Part shown: positions 38,363 through 50,074 of the stretch, piece by piece | Layout of the letters: every line of letters starts with the position of its first letter | Numbering within the stretch: position 1 is the first letter of the stretch | Notes under the pieces: generated by a model | What the model was told of the DNA's origin: nothing | The model's database searches: none | Seen by the model: the letters and a program-made list of their open reading frames with translations, nothing else | Assembly: GCF_027596085.1 (NCBI RefSeq) | Contig: NC_072470.1 | Span: forward strand, 7,113,787 to 7,177,786 | Reading direction: 5' to 3' | Length of the DNA: 64,000 nt | Source of the DNA: Anoplopoma fimbria | Lineage: Eukaryota; Chordata; Actinopteri; Perciformes; Anoplopomatidae | Translations under genes and position numbers: made by a program

Positions 38363-38699
38363 ACGGAGAGAGAGGAAGAGAGACGCACACAAGGAGAGAG
38401 GAGCGCAAACAAACACCTCTTCTTATTTATTACTCAGCTTCTCGGACTCATACTGTTGACTTGCCACACTACTACACCCAAGGAGGACCGATCCTAGTGC
38501 GCTCACAAATACGCGTGGATACTGGTGGTGTTTGGGTGGTGGTGGAGGGGTGCACTGAGAGAGGCTTTCAGTCCGAACCTGACGCACCCTGGAGCCGCAG
38601 AGCATCGCCTCCCAGCTGCGGAGCGCACACAGTACCGATCAGGGAGTTTGTTTGTTTGTTCACTATATATATATATATATATATTTTTTTTTTTTTTGG

Positions 38700-38717
38700 A
38701 TGAGGCTGAGTGGCTAA
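38700..38717 (+). promoter_or_regulatory. Upstream ORF 2 (5 codons plus stop)
   Basis: ATG AGG CTG AGT GGC TAA. Its stop codon is directly followed by the ATG of the next upstream ORF, with no base between, an arrangement that could favour re-initiation. It lies after the TA/T-rich run. Confidence 0.45.
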
Positions 38718-38795
38718 ATGGACAGACTTAACAGGCAAATAGAAATCCATCAAGGACATGTAGTTGGCACACAGTTTCCTCCGCCAATGGTCTGA
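38718..38795 (+). promoter_or_regulatory. Upstream ORF 3 (25 codons), containing a second in-frame ATG
   Basis: The frame opens at 38718 (AAATGG context), passes an in-frame ATG at 38787 in the good context GCCAATGG, and stops at TGA 38793-38795. A start-stop element ATGTAG lies inside it in another frame at 38758-38763. These would reduce or gate initiation at the nrp2 ATG 186 bases downstream, if they are in the mature transcript. Confidence 0.45.
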
Positions 38796-38876
38796 TAAAC
38801 GCCGTGGGATTATTCCTGGAAGTGGTCTCGCCTCGGCTGCTGCCAGCAGGTTTTTTGGTCCTACAGGGGTTGTGGA

Positions 38877-38901
38877 TTTTTTTTTTTTTTTTTTTTTTTT
38901 T
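38877..38901. repeat. T25 homopolymer 80 bp before the nrp2 ATG
   Basis: Uninterrupted T run within the predicted leader. It would be a U25 tract in the 5' UTR, or the polypyrimidine tract of a leader intron. Confidence 0.95.
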
Positions 38902-38981
38902 GTGTGGAGAGGAACAGAAGCATTTCTATTCTACGAGGTGGAGACATTGTAAAGTTAAAACGCTCGCCTGCATCAGCCAAG

Positions 38982-39057
38982 ATGGATTTTGAGTCATCGC
39001 TGATTGGATTTTTAATGGCAATGTGTCATCTGGCATTGAGAGTCACAGGAGAAGATG
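38982..39057 (+). CDS. nrp2: Neuropilin-2-like, coding exon 1 (signal peptide)
   Basis: This exon encodes the first 25 residues of a single-pass membrane co-receptor for class 3 semaphorins and VEGF family ligands. It starts at ATG 38982 in good context (A at -3, G at +4) and reads MDFESSLIGFLMAMCHLALR, a plausible signal peptide. The hydrophobic core spans residues 7-19, with likely cleavage after Gly23. The segment before the core is acidic, with no Lys or Arg, which is slightly unusual. The exon ends GATG before a consensus GTGAGT donor at 39058, leaving phase 1. That phase matches exon 2, whose first two bases complete the codon. The choice of this exon rests on the start context, the signal-like sequence, the good donor and phase agreement. 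Signal peptides diverge quickly, so the sequence alone would not identify the gene. Confidence 0.85.
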
Positions 39058-40165
39058 GTGAGTTTATAGGCACTCTTTTGAATTTGACCAAAACATAAGA
39101 AATCATAATTCTAATCACAGTCTAAACATTGTAATTTGGTTTAATCTGCTGGTTTAGCTATTTATTTTTCAAGAGATCTTGTCATGAGTTTCACATTATT
39201 TCATAATCTGCATAGTAAAGGCATTGTGTGATAATCAGATAATAATAATTATATATATCAGACACACATTAAAGAATGTTTGTGAACTAAACCAGGGTGA
39301 CTTTTTAAATTAAAGTCTGACCAATTCAGCCCTGTGCCAAGCCAGCTGGTACACATTTTAAAACTAAAGAACATGAAATATTTAGAGGATCTGAAACAGT
39401 TATCTGTCCCAGCTCCACTGGGAGCTGCTCACTGGACTGTGAATGAGCTGATTATATGCATATATCACATTGTTTACCCCGAGTTTCCCCCCTTGTTTTC
39501 TCTGTGATTTAATTATTCATCAAGGGAAATAAACAAACAAACCTGTGCCTGATTTTAAAAAATGCTCTCTCTCTCACATCCGGATGAGAACAGGCTTTAG
39601 GCGTAGGCTGCACTATCACCTGCTAGTTTCATGAATTCGCATAGTGTCCAAGAAACCGTGCGTAAAAAGCGACACTGTCATTGTAGGATTCCCAATAATA
39701 AGACTGTAATCATCACTATTATAATCATCATGTTCATCAGCCACAAGTCTGCCTCTTTCATTATCTCCTCCTGCTCCTCGGGGTTGTCTGTGCAGGGTGA
39801 AGGCAGGGCTTTTGGGGGTGGCTGAGCTCCTCCAGCTCCTCCGTGAGCTCCCAGCAATCAAATAACAATAAGCAGGGAGATTATAGTGCAGGATGAGCCG
39901 CGGAGGAGCAGCCCTGCAGCCGGTGGGGATCCAGAGTCTTGCTCTAAGGCACTTAAACCGGGCTAATTCTTCACTGAGAGAGAGAGAGGAGAAACTCCAG
40001 TCTGAAGCACCGCCAAATTTATTTAGAAGCCTCATTAAATGTGGATTTAACATCAGGGAGCACAGTGGTCCAACTGGTGACACCATCACATAATCGCAAT
40101 AATGAGGGTTTTTATTTTTATTTTGGGTTTTTTTTTGCTTCATTATGGCACCAGAAATGTGCAGG

Positions 40166-40631
40166 CAGGGGCGCCGAAAAGGGGGGGTAAAGGAGACGGA
40201 TTCTAGGGGCCCATGATGGAGGGGGGCCCCTAATGATGATGAAATTATAATACAGAAAAAATAATGACACTAAGTTATTAACTAACATATAATCACACAT
40301 GTTTTATTTTTGTTTTTGCTGAGATTTTTTTCTCTCCACTGATTATAATTGCTATTTTTTCATGGAAGAGTTTATTTCCAATTTAAGAATCAGTGGTGCA
40401 GCAAATAAATGACTCAAAATGAATTCCATTGTATTCAGAGTGCTCAGTTCTTCCCCTACTGTACATGTCAACTGTCATGCTGTTCTTCTTTCACAAATAT
40501 GGTAATGATAGTCAAAAATACCATTAAAATGCATAATTGTATGTAAAATAGCATCAAAAAATTTTGCCGCTGTGTTGGGGGCCCTGTAAAGATTCTTTTC
40601 ATGGGGCCCAAAATCCCTAGCGGCGCCCCTG
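40166..40631. mobile_element. Non-autonomous hAT-type transposon with perfect 8-bp target duplication
   Basis: TGTGCAGG flanks both sides (40158-40165 and 40632-40639), an exact 8-bp duplication as hAT elements make. Termini are CAGGGGCGCCG at the left and its inverse CGGCGCCCCTG at the right. Sub-terminal 'ggggcccatgatgg' on the left resembles the inverted 'catggggcccaaaatccc' on the right. The 466-bp interior is A/T-rich and lacks a transposase frame. It lies in nrp2 intron 1, about 1.1 kb after the first coding exon. Confidence 0.9.
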
Positions 40632-41306
40632 TGTGCAGGATGCTGCTGCTGATGATGGCGGGGAATGGGTTGTATGTTTGGGGCCACCACACAGAGAAGT
40701 GTCGCCACCGGTGGGATGACACATGGCCTTTAGCATTCTTGTTTGCTTTCACAGTGGTTTGACTGCCTGTGTCACAGTTTATATTTATTTTCATGTGGTT
40801 GCGCTTCTTTTTTTGCAGCTTGTTGTGGATTTTTTTGCGCACAACTGCAAGTAAATATAATGTTTCAAGCAAGGTTTGGTGCCTGTAGTATTCAATCATG
40901 CTTATTAACTTAGTTTTCATTACTAACAGAGTGCTATTTCCCTATAATAACACACTGAGTATTCTCAATAAGATGTATGGTTTGCGTCTACATGGGTCTG
41001 GAGTGTTCCTCTCCGCCAGGAACAGGCGGGGGTGACGAGCTGTTCCTGATCCCATGATGACTGTTGAGTCTTTGCAGCAGCAGCAGCCCGCTAGAAGCCC
41101 AGCTCTGTTCCCTTCACATGGGCTCTCCCTCTCAGTTTAGGCTACTTGTTGTAAAATAGGACAGTCGGCCCAGCCATCCCATCTCAATGTCGGTGCGTGT
41201 TTGTGTTTTACTGGCTGCCTGTGTACCTCTTGATCAGAGACAGATGTGGGCCTCTTGGCAGCCATCAGGCAAGCAAGAAGCTAGCCCACCTCCCTCCCTC
41301 TCTCCA

Positions 41307-41344
<38 letters not shown>

Positions 41345-43699
41345 TTTCCCCCTGCCAAGACACTGCACCACATGTCCCTGCCTCTATGCTCCCCTCAAGA
41401 GCCACATTACACACAGATGCCAGAGGAAAGAGAGACTGAAGGGGAACAGAACGGAGACAGAACGGGGAGGTTCAGAGAGGAAAGGAGGGTGCAGCCGAGG
41501 CAGAGAGAGAGAGAGAGAGAGTGACTGCAGAGAAGAATGGAAGCAAAGCGAAAAGGCAAAGAGAATCCACCGGGAGGGAACATGGAAGAGGAGGACTTTG
41601 GAGGGGGGGTGGATTGTGCATCAAACAAGAGTGCGAGAGGAAAGGGCGACATCAAAGCGTGCAGGGGTCACGCAGTTAAAAGGGCACCGGATTGAGAGGG
41701 AACACATCGGTTTATGAAGTGACCGTCGTCTGGTGTGACGTACTTAAGTGTGGAAAGAAGTGAAGCGTATGTACCGTTTAGAAAAACACACTGTTACAAA
41801 ATGGAATTGAAGCACATTGGCGTCACATTAAAGGTTCCTGCTTTTGATGATCGACTCCATCTGGTTGGAGCGGCTTGGTGCGTTTCCAGTAGCAAAAAAA
41901 TTGCTTTCCCTTAAAAAAATGATGCACGCCTGAGGTGTAAACATTACATGGTCAGAAAGGTTGATGACCCGTGAGAGATGTTCGGTGCTTGGACATTTCC
42001 AGCTGTGTCCTGCTGTTTCCCTGCTGGTAGCGTCCTCGTGTGGGATGGGAAAATTTCCCTTTTCGTGTCTCAAGACCTATTTGCTGCAGTCTTTGCGTCC
42101 GAGGCAGAAGGACTTCCACTCCACTTGTACTGTAATCACAATAGTTTGACTCAGTGACATGTGCATCAATTACTCCCTACCGCAAGCATTAATATTCAGG
42201 CCATTAAGCATCTCATTTGCATGTTTATTGAGTGGGCTGCTGTGCATCCTCTCCACCTTTTTGGTATCGACTTCCTCCAGAGTTGTATTTCTATTCATTT
42301 AATCATTTCCAAACGTCAGGTCCTGTCTGAATGGACTTTGTAGTTTTTTTTTTTAATCTTCTTTGTTGGTCTTTTTTTTAAACGATTCTCTATTTGTTTT
42401 ATGCCTTCGCCCTTTTTTCTCTCCCCGCTCTCCTGTGCAACCCCGCCGTTCAATTCTTTGCATTTCTCTGTGTTTTAATCTGCCCCAGTCTCAGAGGTAT
42501 CAGCTGCGAAAAAACAAGGTCACCTATTAGCATTCATAGCCAAAGACAAACCGAGCGGCCCCGTTCAATACCAGTCAGGTATGAGAGTCACAGGCTTTCG
42601 CGCTAAGCTCTGGAGCAGCCCGCCGCACTTGGGGTGAAATTAAAAACAAGACCCCCATAAATAAAACAGATCTGGGTCTTTCACTATGGCGCATTAGCCA
42701 CACAGGGTGGGGGTCTTAACGGGCGCTCTGGGACGGGTTTAGATGGGAGCCGGAGGGGGGGGTTAGCATTGTCAAGAGGCAAAAGCGTTTTAAATGTACT
42801 GTAATTCACGAGCGGGGGTTAAAGAGGAAGGGGTAACACGAGGAAAGAGTTAGGAGTTTGAAATAAAAGAAACTGCTTTTCTAAGACCCTAGAAAAGGTT
42901 TTTCAAAGCAGTCAGTTCCGTTGAAAGGTAACATTCTGTAAGGAAGGGGGGGGCAACAAATCACCAAGACTCTTGCAGCTCCCCCTTGCTGATGTAGGCT
43001 CAGCCGGTTCCACTCTTTAGGCAGGGAAATCTTTTGTGAAAAGTGCTTCGGCTGTGCAGGTTTGAGACAAAAGAGGGGAGGGAAGAGACATGATACTGTA
43101 GTCAGTCAGGTAGCGTTTAGGATTAGGCCTCACATGCACCACTACCCCCCTGCAGGCACCGGCAACCATCTGTTTACCCGATTGATCCATTGAACCATTG
43201 ATCACGATGGCCAGCGCCGTGCATTTAGCTGATTAGCATGGGGGCACTTATCCCGTTAGGGAGGGGAGGGGGAGAAAGGGAGAAAGAATAGGAGACAGAG
43301 AGGGAGGTAAAGAGGATTTGGGGATATTTATCTGCCTTTCATGTAGCTTTTGACGGTTCTTAAAGGAAGAAAATAATCCCCCCCTTTAAACACATTTAAC
43401 ACTTTTAAACACAAAAACCTTTGTCTGTGAATGTTGCATCTCTGGGCTGATTGTTGTTTGGTATATTTTCCATTTATTGTGGTAGATAAACTGTCTGCAG
43501 AAAAAGTTGAATCTATCAGAAACATCAATATTTAATTTATTATGTCTCCAAGTGAAGTCTTTTCAAATTGGACATTTTGTTAGTAACGGGTGAAACTTGT
43601 ACACTTTAAGCTCACAATCAACAATATAATGTCAAATCTTATATATTTTCAGGTTTGTTGTTTTTGTTTGTCTTGTTTTTTACTTAATGCACCCCCTCC

Positions 43700-43701
<2 letters not shown>

Positions 43702-43737
<36 letters not shown>
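43702..43737. repeat. (AC)18 array
   Basis: Perfect repeat in nrp2 intron 1. Confidence 0.95.
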
Positions 43738-43738
<1 letters not shown>

Positions 43739-44271
43739 AAATGAATGCGTAATGAGTACGTACATTTAAAATAAGGCTCCTAGAAAGTTGCAAAAAGGAC
43801 ATCTTGATGATATTTAATCGTATATCAGTGAGGATTTTTCATCACTCATAATACTGCTCCTACCACTGCCTCTATTCCCCAGAGCACCGTCCTCCTACCT
43901 CCCCATAAAGGTGTTAGAGCCCAGGGCAATGAAAGTGAATCTCTCTCCCCCTTCGCCCCTCTCCCTCCTCATCCTCTCCCTCTGCTTGGGGTCCAGTCTA
44001 GTGTGGAATAGGGTGAGATTAAAAGCAGTCAGAGAGACAACCCCTTTGCTCTTGACTGAATGGATGAGCGCTGCCCACTCTCCCCTCTCATTCCCTCACT
44101 CTGGGCGATAGCACTTTTTAATTAAGGTGGGGGGGGAGGGAAGGAGAGACACTAGGAATGATGGAGGGATTTATCAGCGCCTCTCCTCACACTCGCAGCT
44201 TATCCCAGAGCGTGACGCCATACTTCTCCCGATAAGGGCGACTAATAGAAATGAGACAGTGGCGTGAGCGT

Positions 44272-44274
<3 letters not shown>

Positions 44275-44356
<82 letters not shown>
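44275..44356. repeat. (CA)41 array
   Basis: Perfect repeat in nrp2 intron 1; inverted partner of the GT array at 44747-44800. Confidence 0.97.
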
Positions 44357-44359
<3 letters not shown>

Positions 44360-44744
44360 CGCGGGCTAAGACATGCAGACATATGCACATTTTCCCAGAT
44401 AATGAAGATAAAGGCACTCGCTGCTCGCACAAAGACGTATTCTGGATTTGACTTGATCTGGAGCGACTAGAAAATGTGCACGCACAGATCTCACTTAACG
44501 TTCACTTCATTGACACAATCTACGCTGCAAACAAACCATGTGGCTGCATGTAGACACACATACACATACACACACATTCGTAGGATTATTTCTGCCTTTC
44601 AGTTTCATCCAGAGTAATAATGAAAAACACAGGTTTGCAAACGCGCGCTCGCTCTTACATACAGTGTACACACACATAGTGGTGACATTGTACTCATGTA
44701 GCCTAATAGGAGTTTGTTCCCCGCATGGTAGAATCATATGTGTG

Positions 44745-44746
<2 letters not shown>

Positions 44747-44800
<54 letters not shown>
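44747..44800. repeat. (GT)27 array
   Basis: Perfect repeat in nrp2 intron 1. Confidence 0.97.
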
Positions 44801-44801
<1 letters not shown>

Positions 44802-45298
44802 TGTGTATAGACAGATTGGCTCCTCTAGTAGAAGAGACAGTGTAATTCATGAAGCTTGCTGGCAGCCCCTGAGTGCTTCCTCTGTGTTACTCACCCAACA
44901 CCACAAGTTCTGTTTTCACCGAGACACTCCGCTTAGCAGTCAAACACACACACATCTCGTATATACATATCTAGTACCAACTAATTAGCGCGGACATCCA
45001 AGCAATTAGGGAAAAATACACACATCTGTCATCAGAGAATCTTCTCAGTTATTTAGAACAGATGCATTGCTGCTGCATCCCCATCGTTCTTTATGTTATT
45101 CTTAGCGGCAGCAGCAGAAAACAAACACCCACCAACCGACATATATACACACACAATACACACACACACACACACACACACATGCTGCCAGTGCTAGTGT
45201 GTGTGTGAGCTGACTGACAGAGGTTTCCCAGTGGGGTCAGTGTCTACAGGGAGCTGCTGGATAGCAGGCATGTCTTAATGAGGCTCGTCAGGCTCTCT

Positions 45299-45301
<3 letters not shown>

Positions 45302-45336
<35 letters not shown>
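45302..45336. repeat. (CA)n array
   Basis: Repeat in nrp2 intron 1 leading into a long pyrimidine-rich stretch (about 45360-45770). Confidence 0.95.
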
Positions 45337-45339
<3 letters not shown>

Positions 45340-45925
45340 CATACGCACACACACACACAGTCCCTTCGCTCCATCTCTTCTCTCTCACTCACTGCATCCT
45401 TCTCTCTCTTCCTCACCCTTCTGTATTTCTCCTTCCTCATCACCTTTTGTTGCCTCCCTTGCTATCTGTCTCTCTCCGCCTGTCACTCGTCCTCTCTCCT
45501 CCTCACTCTTCCCACCTAGGTCCTCGCACCCTCCCAATCGTACATCAACCCCACCCACCGCCTTCACCCTCGTCCCCGTCCGATCAATCTTCCCCCTTCC
45601 TGCTCAATCCATCTTTCATCCATCGCCTCACTGTCTCTCCTCCTTTTTCAATCCTCATCTCCCTCTCTCCCTTTCATCCTCTTCCATTTTCCTTCCCGCT
45701 GTAATCCCCCCCCCAACCCTCTCGCCTCCACCTCCTCCACTTCATCCTTCCTGGAGGCCAGTGAATGGGCAGCTCAGGGGGAAAAAAAGTGCAGAGGCTG
45801 CAGGATTTTTCCCCCCAAACGGCTTAATCTGCCGCGGCTCTGCGTGCTGATAGCCTCCTGCACACCGTTCCCTCCATAGGCTTCCCAACAATGACTGTCT
45901 GTCTGCACAGCCGCAGCAGATAAAG

Positions 45926-46049
<124 letters not shown>

Positions 46050-47454
46050 ATTCTTTGCCATCCCTGCTATCTTTTTGAAATGTTTCAGTTAGCTGTTTTT
46101 TCCCACCTCTGTCGGCCCCTGTGATTGACAGGCCCTCTGCATGTATTTGGATGTGTGTGTGCGTGGGTGGCCGTTTGAACAGGGAGCTTTGGCTATATGT
46201 GTGTGTGTGTATAAAAGCGTGGGTGTGCGTTTAAGCACGCATCCCCGTACGTGCCTTCACACATGCACGCGTTGCTGTGCATCCGCGTGCACGCTCGTGG
46301 GCGGCTGGAGTCGTGCACTCACATGAAACCACCGGCAGCTGTGTGCGCCTGGTGTGTGAGCGTGGGCACCGCTCCTCTCCGGCAACAAAGTGAGGAAGCC
46401 ATCGCTGCTCTATCAAATGTCAGAGAATCTTAAGTGTGCCTTTTAAGCACAATAGGCGGTGGAAATGTCAACACTTGAAGGGTCTATTACACTTCAAGCC
46501 TTTGGTGCTTTTTTTTTTTCTTCTTCTTTCTTTCTTTTTCCGCTTCCTTTATTGATGCTTTCACAGAAATTTGAAAGAAACAGGCAGGAATATCAACCCA
46601 TTTCTGTCAAGAATAGATGCATCTCAGCGGCTGAGTGGTTAAGCCCACCATTTGGCGGTGTATTGTTAATGGCAGTATACCATAAGCTTTAGTTTGTTGC
46701 CTGATATATATATTTGTTGCCTCCCTTCCTCTGGATGTTGTTTTCCTCAGACGGCTGACGCACGCCAGCCACAATATTAAGAAAACATTCGTCGCTATGA
46801 GTTCAATATCAGAAAGTTCATTACATTTAGAGATCCCCCTGGTGCATCTGCAACCACACACACATATACAGAGGTAGAGCTAACCCCCCCCCCCCACCAT
46901 CACTGTTGTCATGGAGAACACGTTGCTCCTTTGCCTCCGTAGAGAATAATAATGCCTGCAAATCTATTGCAATGCAAGAGTAATAAAAGAACCATTGTGC
47001 ACAACGCATGTGTATGTGTGAGTGTGATGTCCCATTGTGTGTGTGTGTGTGCGCACACATGCAAAATACATGTTTCTTTTTGCGTGTGCATGTGAGTTTA
47101 TGTGTTTAGCGTGTTTATGGGAGATAACGCAAAGAGCGAGAGCCGCCTTAGCTGTCGGGGCCCGAGCAGAGAATAGGGCCTTTGTCGCGGCCGTGAGCTT
47201 CTCATTACAGAGTCGGGGTGACCCCCAGAACCCCGCCAGACATGCCGTCTGCGTGTCACTTCCTGTCGAAGCCTGCCGAGCGACGCCATTGGCGGGCTAT
47301 TGTTCCTGGGAGAGTGTGATAGGATCAGGGAATGTGTCCTAATGTTTGCAGATTGGCTTGCCGGAGAGCAACAATTACACTTGGTGAAACGCTCCCCACG
47401 GGGAACGAGAGAGAGATAAGAGCCTGGGTGTGGAAGAGGGTGAAAAAAGGCTCT

Positions 47455-47461
<7 letters not shown>

Positions 47462-47535
<74 letters not shown>
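47462..47535. repeat. (TG)37 array
   Basis: Perfect repeat about 370 bp before nrp2 exon 2, followed by a GCGCACAC transition. Confidence 0.97.
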
Positions 47536-47538
<3 letters not shown>

Positions 47539-47900
47539 ACACGCCCAACAAATGCAGCATTGATGATCTTTTATTGTTTTAATAGCTTACCCATGTGGTC
47601 CCGCTCGCATTGACAATCCACAATAGAGAAGTTTTTCCAATTTCCTCCAAACTGACGGCCTAAATTGCTTTTCTTTGTTTTACTGCTCATTTGTTGCTCA
47701 TCACATCTTCATACAGAGAAACAAGATGAATCAAGGCGCGTCCTCTGAGTCACTGTCATTTACTGGGGGGTTTATATGGTTTGACGCCGGCCTGCCGTGC
47801 AAATGACAGATGAAGAAGTGTGTGTTTTAGAATAGAAACGTAGTTAATTTAACTGGATTTAACAATCATTAACTAAACCCCACCCTTCTCTCTCTCACAG

Positions 47901-48078
47901 TGTCAGAGTGCGGAGGCGTCTTCGATGCCAGCGAGGCCGGTTACATCACCTCCCCCGGTTATCCTCTGGAGTACCCGCCTCACCAGAACTGCCACTGGGT
48001 CATCACGGCGCCGGAGCCGTCGCAGCGCATCGTCCTCAACTTCAACCCGCACTTTGAGATCGAGAGGCTGGACTGCAA
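47901..48078 (+). CDS. nrp2: Neuropilin-2-like, exon 2 (first half of CUB domain a1)
   Basis: This 178-nt exon encodes about residues 26-85, the N-terminal half of the first CUB (a1) domain, which with a2 binds semaphorins. It follows a CTCTCTCACAG acceptor. Cys29 and Cys56 form the first CUB cysteine pair, and Cys84 begins the second. Segments such as AGYITSPGYP, HQNC, APEP and IVLNFNPHFEIE match human NRP2 as I remember it. NRP1 differs at several of these sites (for example YLTSPGYP and INFNPHFDLE), so NRP2 is favoured. Glu78 or Glu80 could belong to the CUB calcium site. The donor is CAA|GTAAGA at 48079, leaving phase 2, which exon 3 completes as Lys. Teleosts usually have nrp2a and nrp2b, and nothing here distinguishes them. 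Confidence 0.93.
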
Positions 48079-48589
48079 GTAAGATGATGGAAGGGTGCAA
48101 ATGGGAGAATGGTGGCGGAGATGGAGTCATGTCTGAAGCCAATAAGCCTTCGTGGTGTATTATTATTCTGGCTGAATGATGATTTGTGTTGACGTTTTCA
48201 TTAGTATGCTGCAAAGGCATTTGCATCTCAAATAAGCAATTTCCTGTTAAAGCACAGGGTTTTTTTTATTTTTTTTACATTACACTATTATTATTATTAT
48301 TATTCACTGCTAGCGGTTTGGCTTGATCCCAAGTCGTTGAAACATTTTCCACATTTTGGCCACAACAGGTCAGTTGCGAAGGAAATTTTTAATTGTTGAT
48401 ACAAGCTTTCTGCAAAACGCAGACCATTAAGTGGACTGTGGTTTCTCCTCTTTTTGTGAAATTGTTATTTATGGAGAGCACACAAGCTCTTTTCAGCGCG
48501 GCTCCTTTTCATGTTCACACCATCACACACATCATGTCCTGGATTCTGCCCAGTGCAACCGCAGGCTTTTATTATTGGCCCTTCTTAAA

Positions 48590-48645
48590 GGGTTCTTTGG
48601 AGCAACTACTGGGTTAAATCCCTTGCTCAAGGGCACATCAGCTGC
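48590..48645. mobile_element. Short remnant of a common teleost repeat
   Basis: The phrase 'gggttaaatcccttgctc' followed by 'aagggcacatcagc' resembles a fragment common in fish interspersed repeats as I remember them. About 50 bases are recognisable. It lies in nrp2 intron 2. Low confidence. Confidence 0.35.
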
Positions 48646-49970
48646 ACACAACCTCAACAGAAAGTTGAGGTCAGTTTCCACATCTCAATTGTTCAATAGT
48701 GAATACAAACGAGCAAGACGACATGGAAAGAATGATTCAAATGTCTCAGTAATTAGTCCATGTGTTTCTTCCCCTGGTTAAACTGATGATGTCATACATT
48801 CTGCCAAAAGATGTTTTCTTTTATTCTGCTTGGAACTGTTTTTTCTCATGCTGAAGGACAACACATGATCTAATCAACAAGGTTACACACATTTCGAGAA
48901 TTATTCGTGTTTATCAACCTATTAGATTTTATCAGGGTTATCTTGTCTGAGTTTCAGGGCAGATAGAATAAAAAGACAGACAATATTGGATGAAAGAAAA
49001 GTATTATGATGTAGTTGAAGTTTGTAGGGGAAGGGAGAAAGAGAATAAACAGGGAATAATAATAATAAGAGAATGGAGCCCAGCTGTTTGTCTGGATATG
49101 ACTGTGTTGGTCAATTTCCTTTCTCAGAAACATGAATAATCCAAGTCATATGGTCTTCTATTGTCTTTGACCTTAGAGGAAGGAGGAACAAGTCACGGTC
49201 TCCGCCGCTAAATCCACATTTATACAACAGAGTCAGGGAGAATGTTACACAATTCACCCACTTTGAGACTTTCTCATTGTCTGTTTAAAGTGAGCACAGA
49301 CAAGATGTATCAGTGCAGTCTCTGCAATTATGGCCATTTATTTCTCCAGTCCTCCATTCTCTCTGCAAATTGAAGAATTAATAATCCTACAAGGTTTAGA
49401 ATTTTTTATTATTGCATTGTTCGCTGACAAAGCACTTTGTCTGGTCAGGAGACAAAAAAAAGTATCTTTCATGATGACATCAATGGCAGCTTTGGTGAAA
49501 GGGTTTTGTAATGATTGTCGACTCCCTTCAAGAGGCTAAAAAACGTTATTTTGATGTCTCGGCTTTGTGTCCCCGGGTTTCTGTTCGCCTTTGTCAGAGG
49601 CAAAATTGTTGCGTAATTATCTCCTGGCAATATGTTTCTCAGTAATACCGCTTTTACACCAGCGTCACAGTGTCAACACAGTAGCACACTGGACTTCCCC
49701 GCTGTAGTGGCAGAGAGGGGACCGGCTCAGCTGTTGATAAGCAGTGTGTCAAGCAGTTTCTCACAGCCCAAGGCGTGCGGGGCAGCAGGAGGCCGAGGAA
49801 GGAGGAAAGAAAACTGAAAATTGCCTCCTCGTTTCTCCTCTCCACTGAAGGTTTTATTGGGATGAGTTTTTTCTCCTATTTTTTTTTTTTTTTTTCGCCT
49901 GGAGGGACCGAGGCCTTGGCCTGCCCTCTGACACACACTCCCACTCAATCTCCCTTCATCCTGTATGTAT

Positions 49971-50074
<104 letters not shown>

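Larger units (their letters stand above)
38190..38981 (+). promoter_or_regulatory. nrp2: nrp2 promoter / 5' untranslated region (start site not determined)
   Basis: The 800 bases before the nrp2 ATG begin with GC- and CpG-rich sequence (about 38210-38360), as CpG-type vertebrate promoters do. No clear TATA box is visible. The region then contains purine-rich GAGA sequence, a (TA)n run followed by T13 (about 38664-38697), a T25 tract (38877-38901) and several upstream ATGs. The start codon context is good: A at -3 and G at +4. Where transcription starts, and whether a 5' UTR intron ends after the T25 tract, cannot be told from sequence alone. Confidence 0.55.

Noticed and set aside
39616..40143. 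175-codon open frame on the minus strand in nrp2 intron 1
   Set aside because: No domain or homology that I recognise; not bounded by promoter or splice signals.
40468..40920. 150-codon open frame on the minus strand overlapping the hAT-type element
   Set aside because: It crosses the element's boundary and has no transposase motif, so it is not an element gene.
45278..45850. 190-codon Ser/Pro-rich open frame on the + strand
   Set aside because: Product of a long pyrimidine-rich stretch that happens to lack stops.
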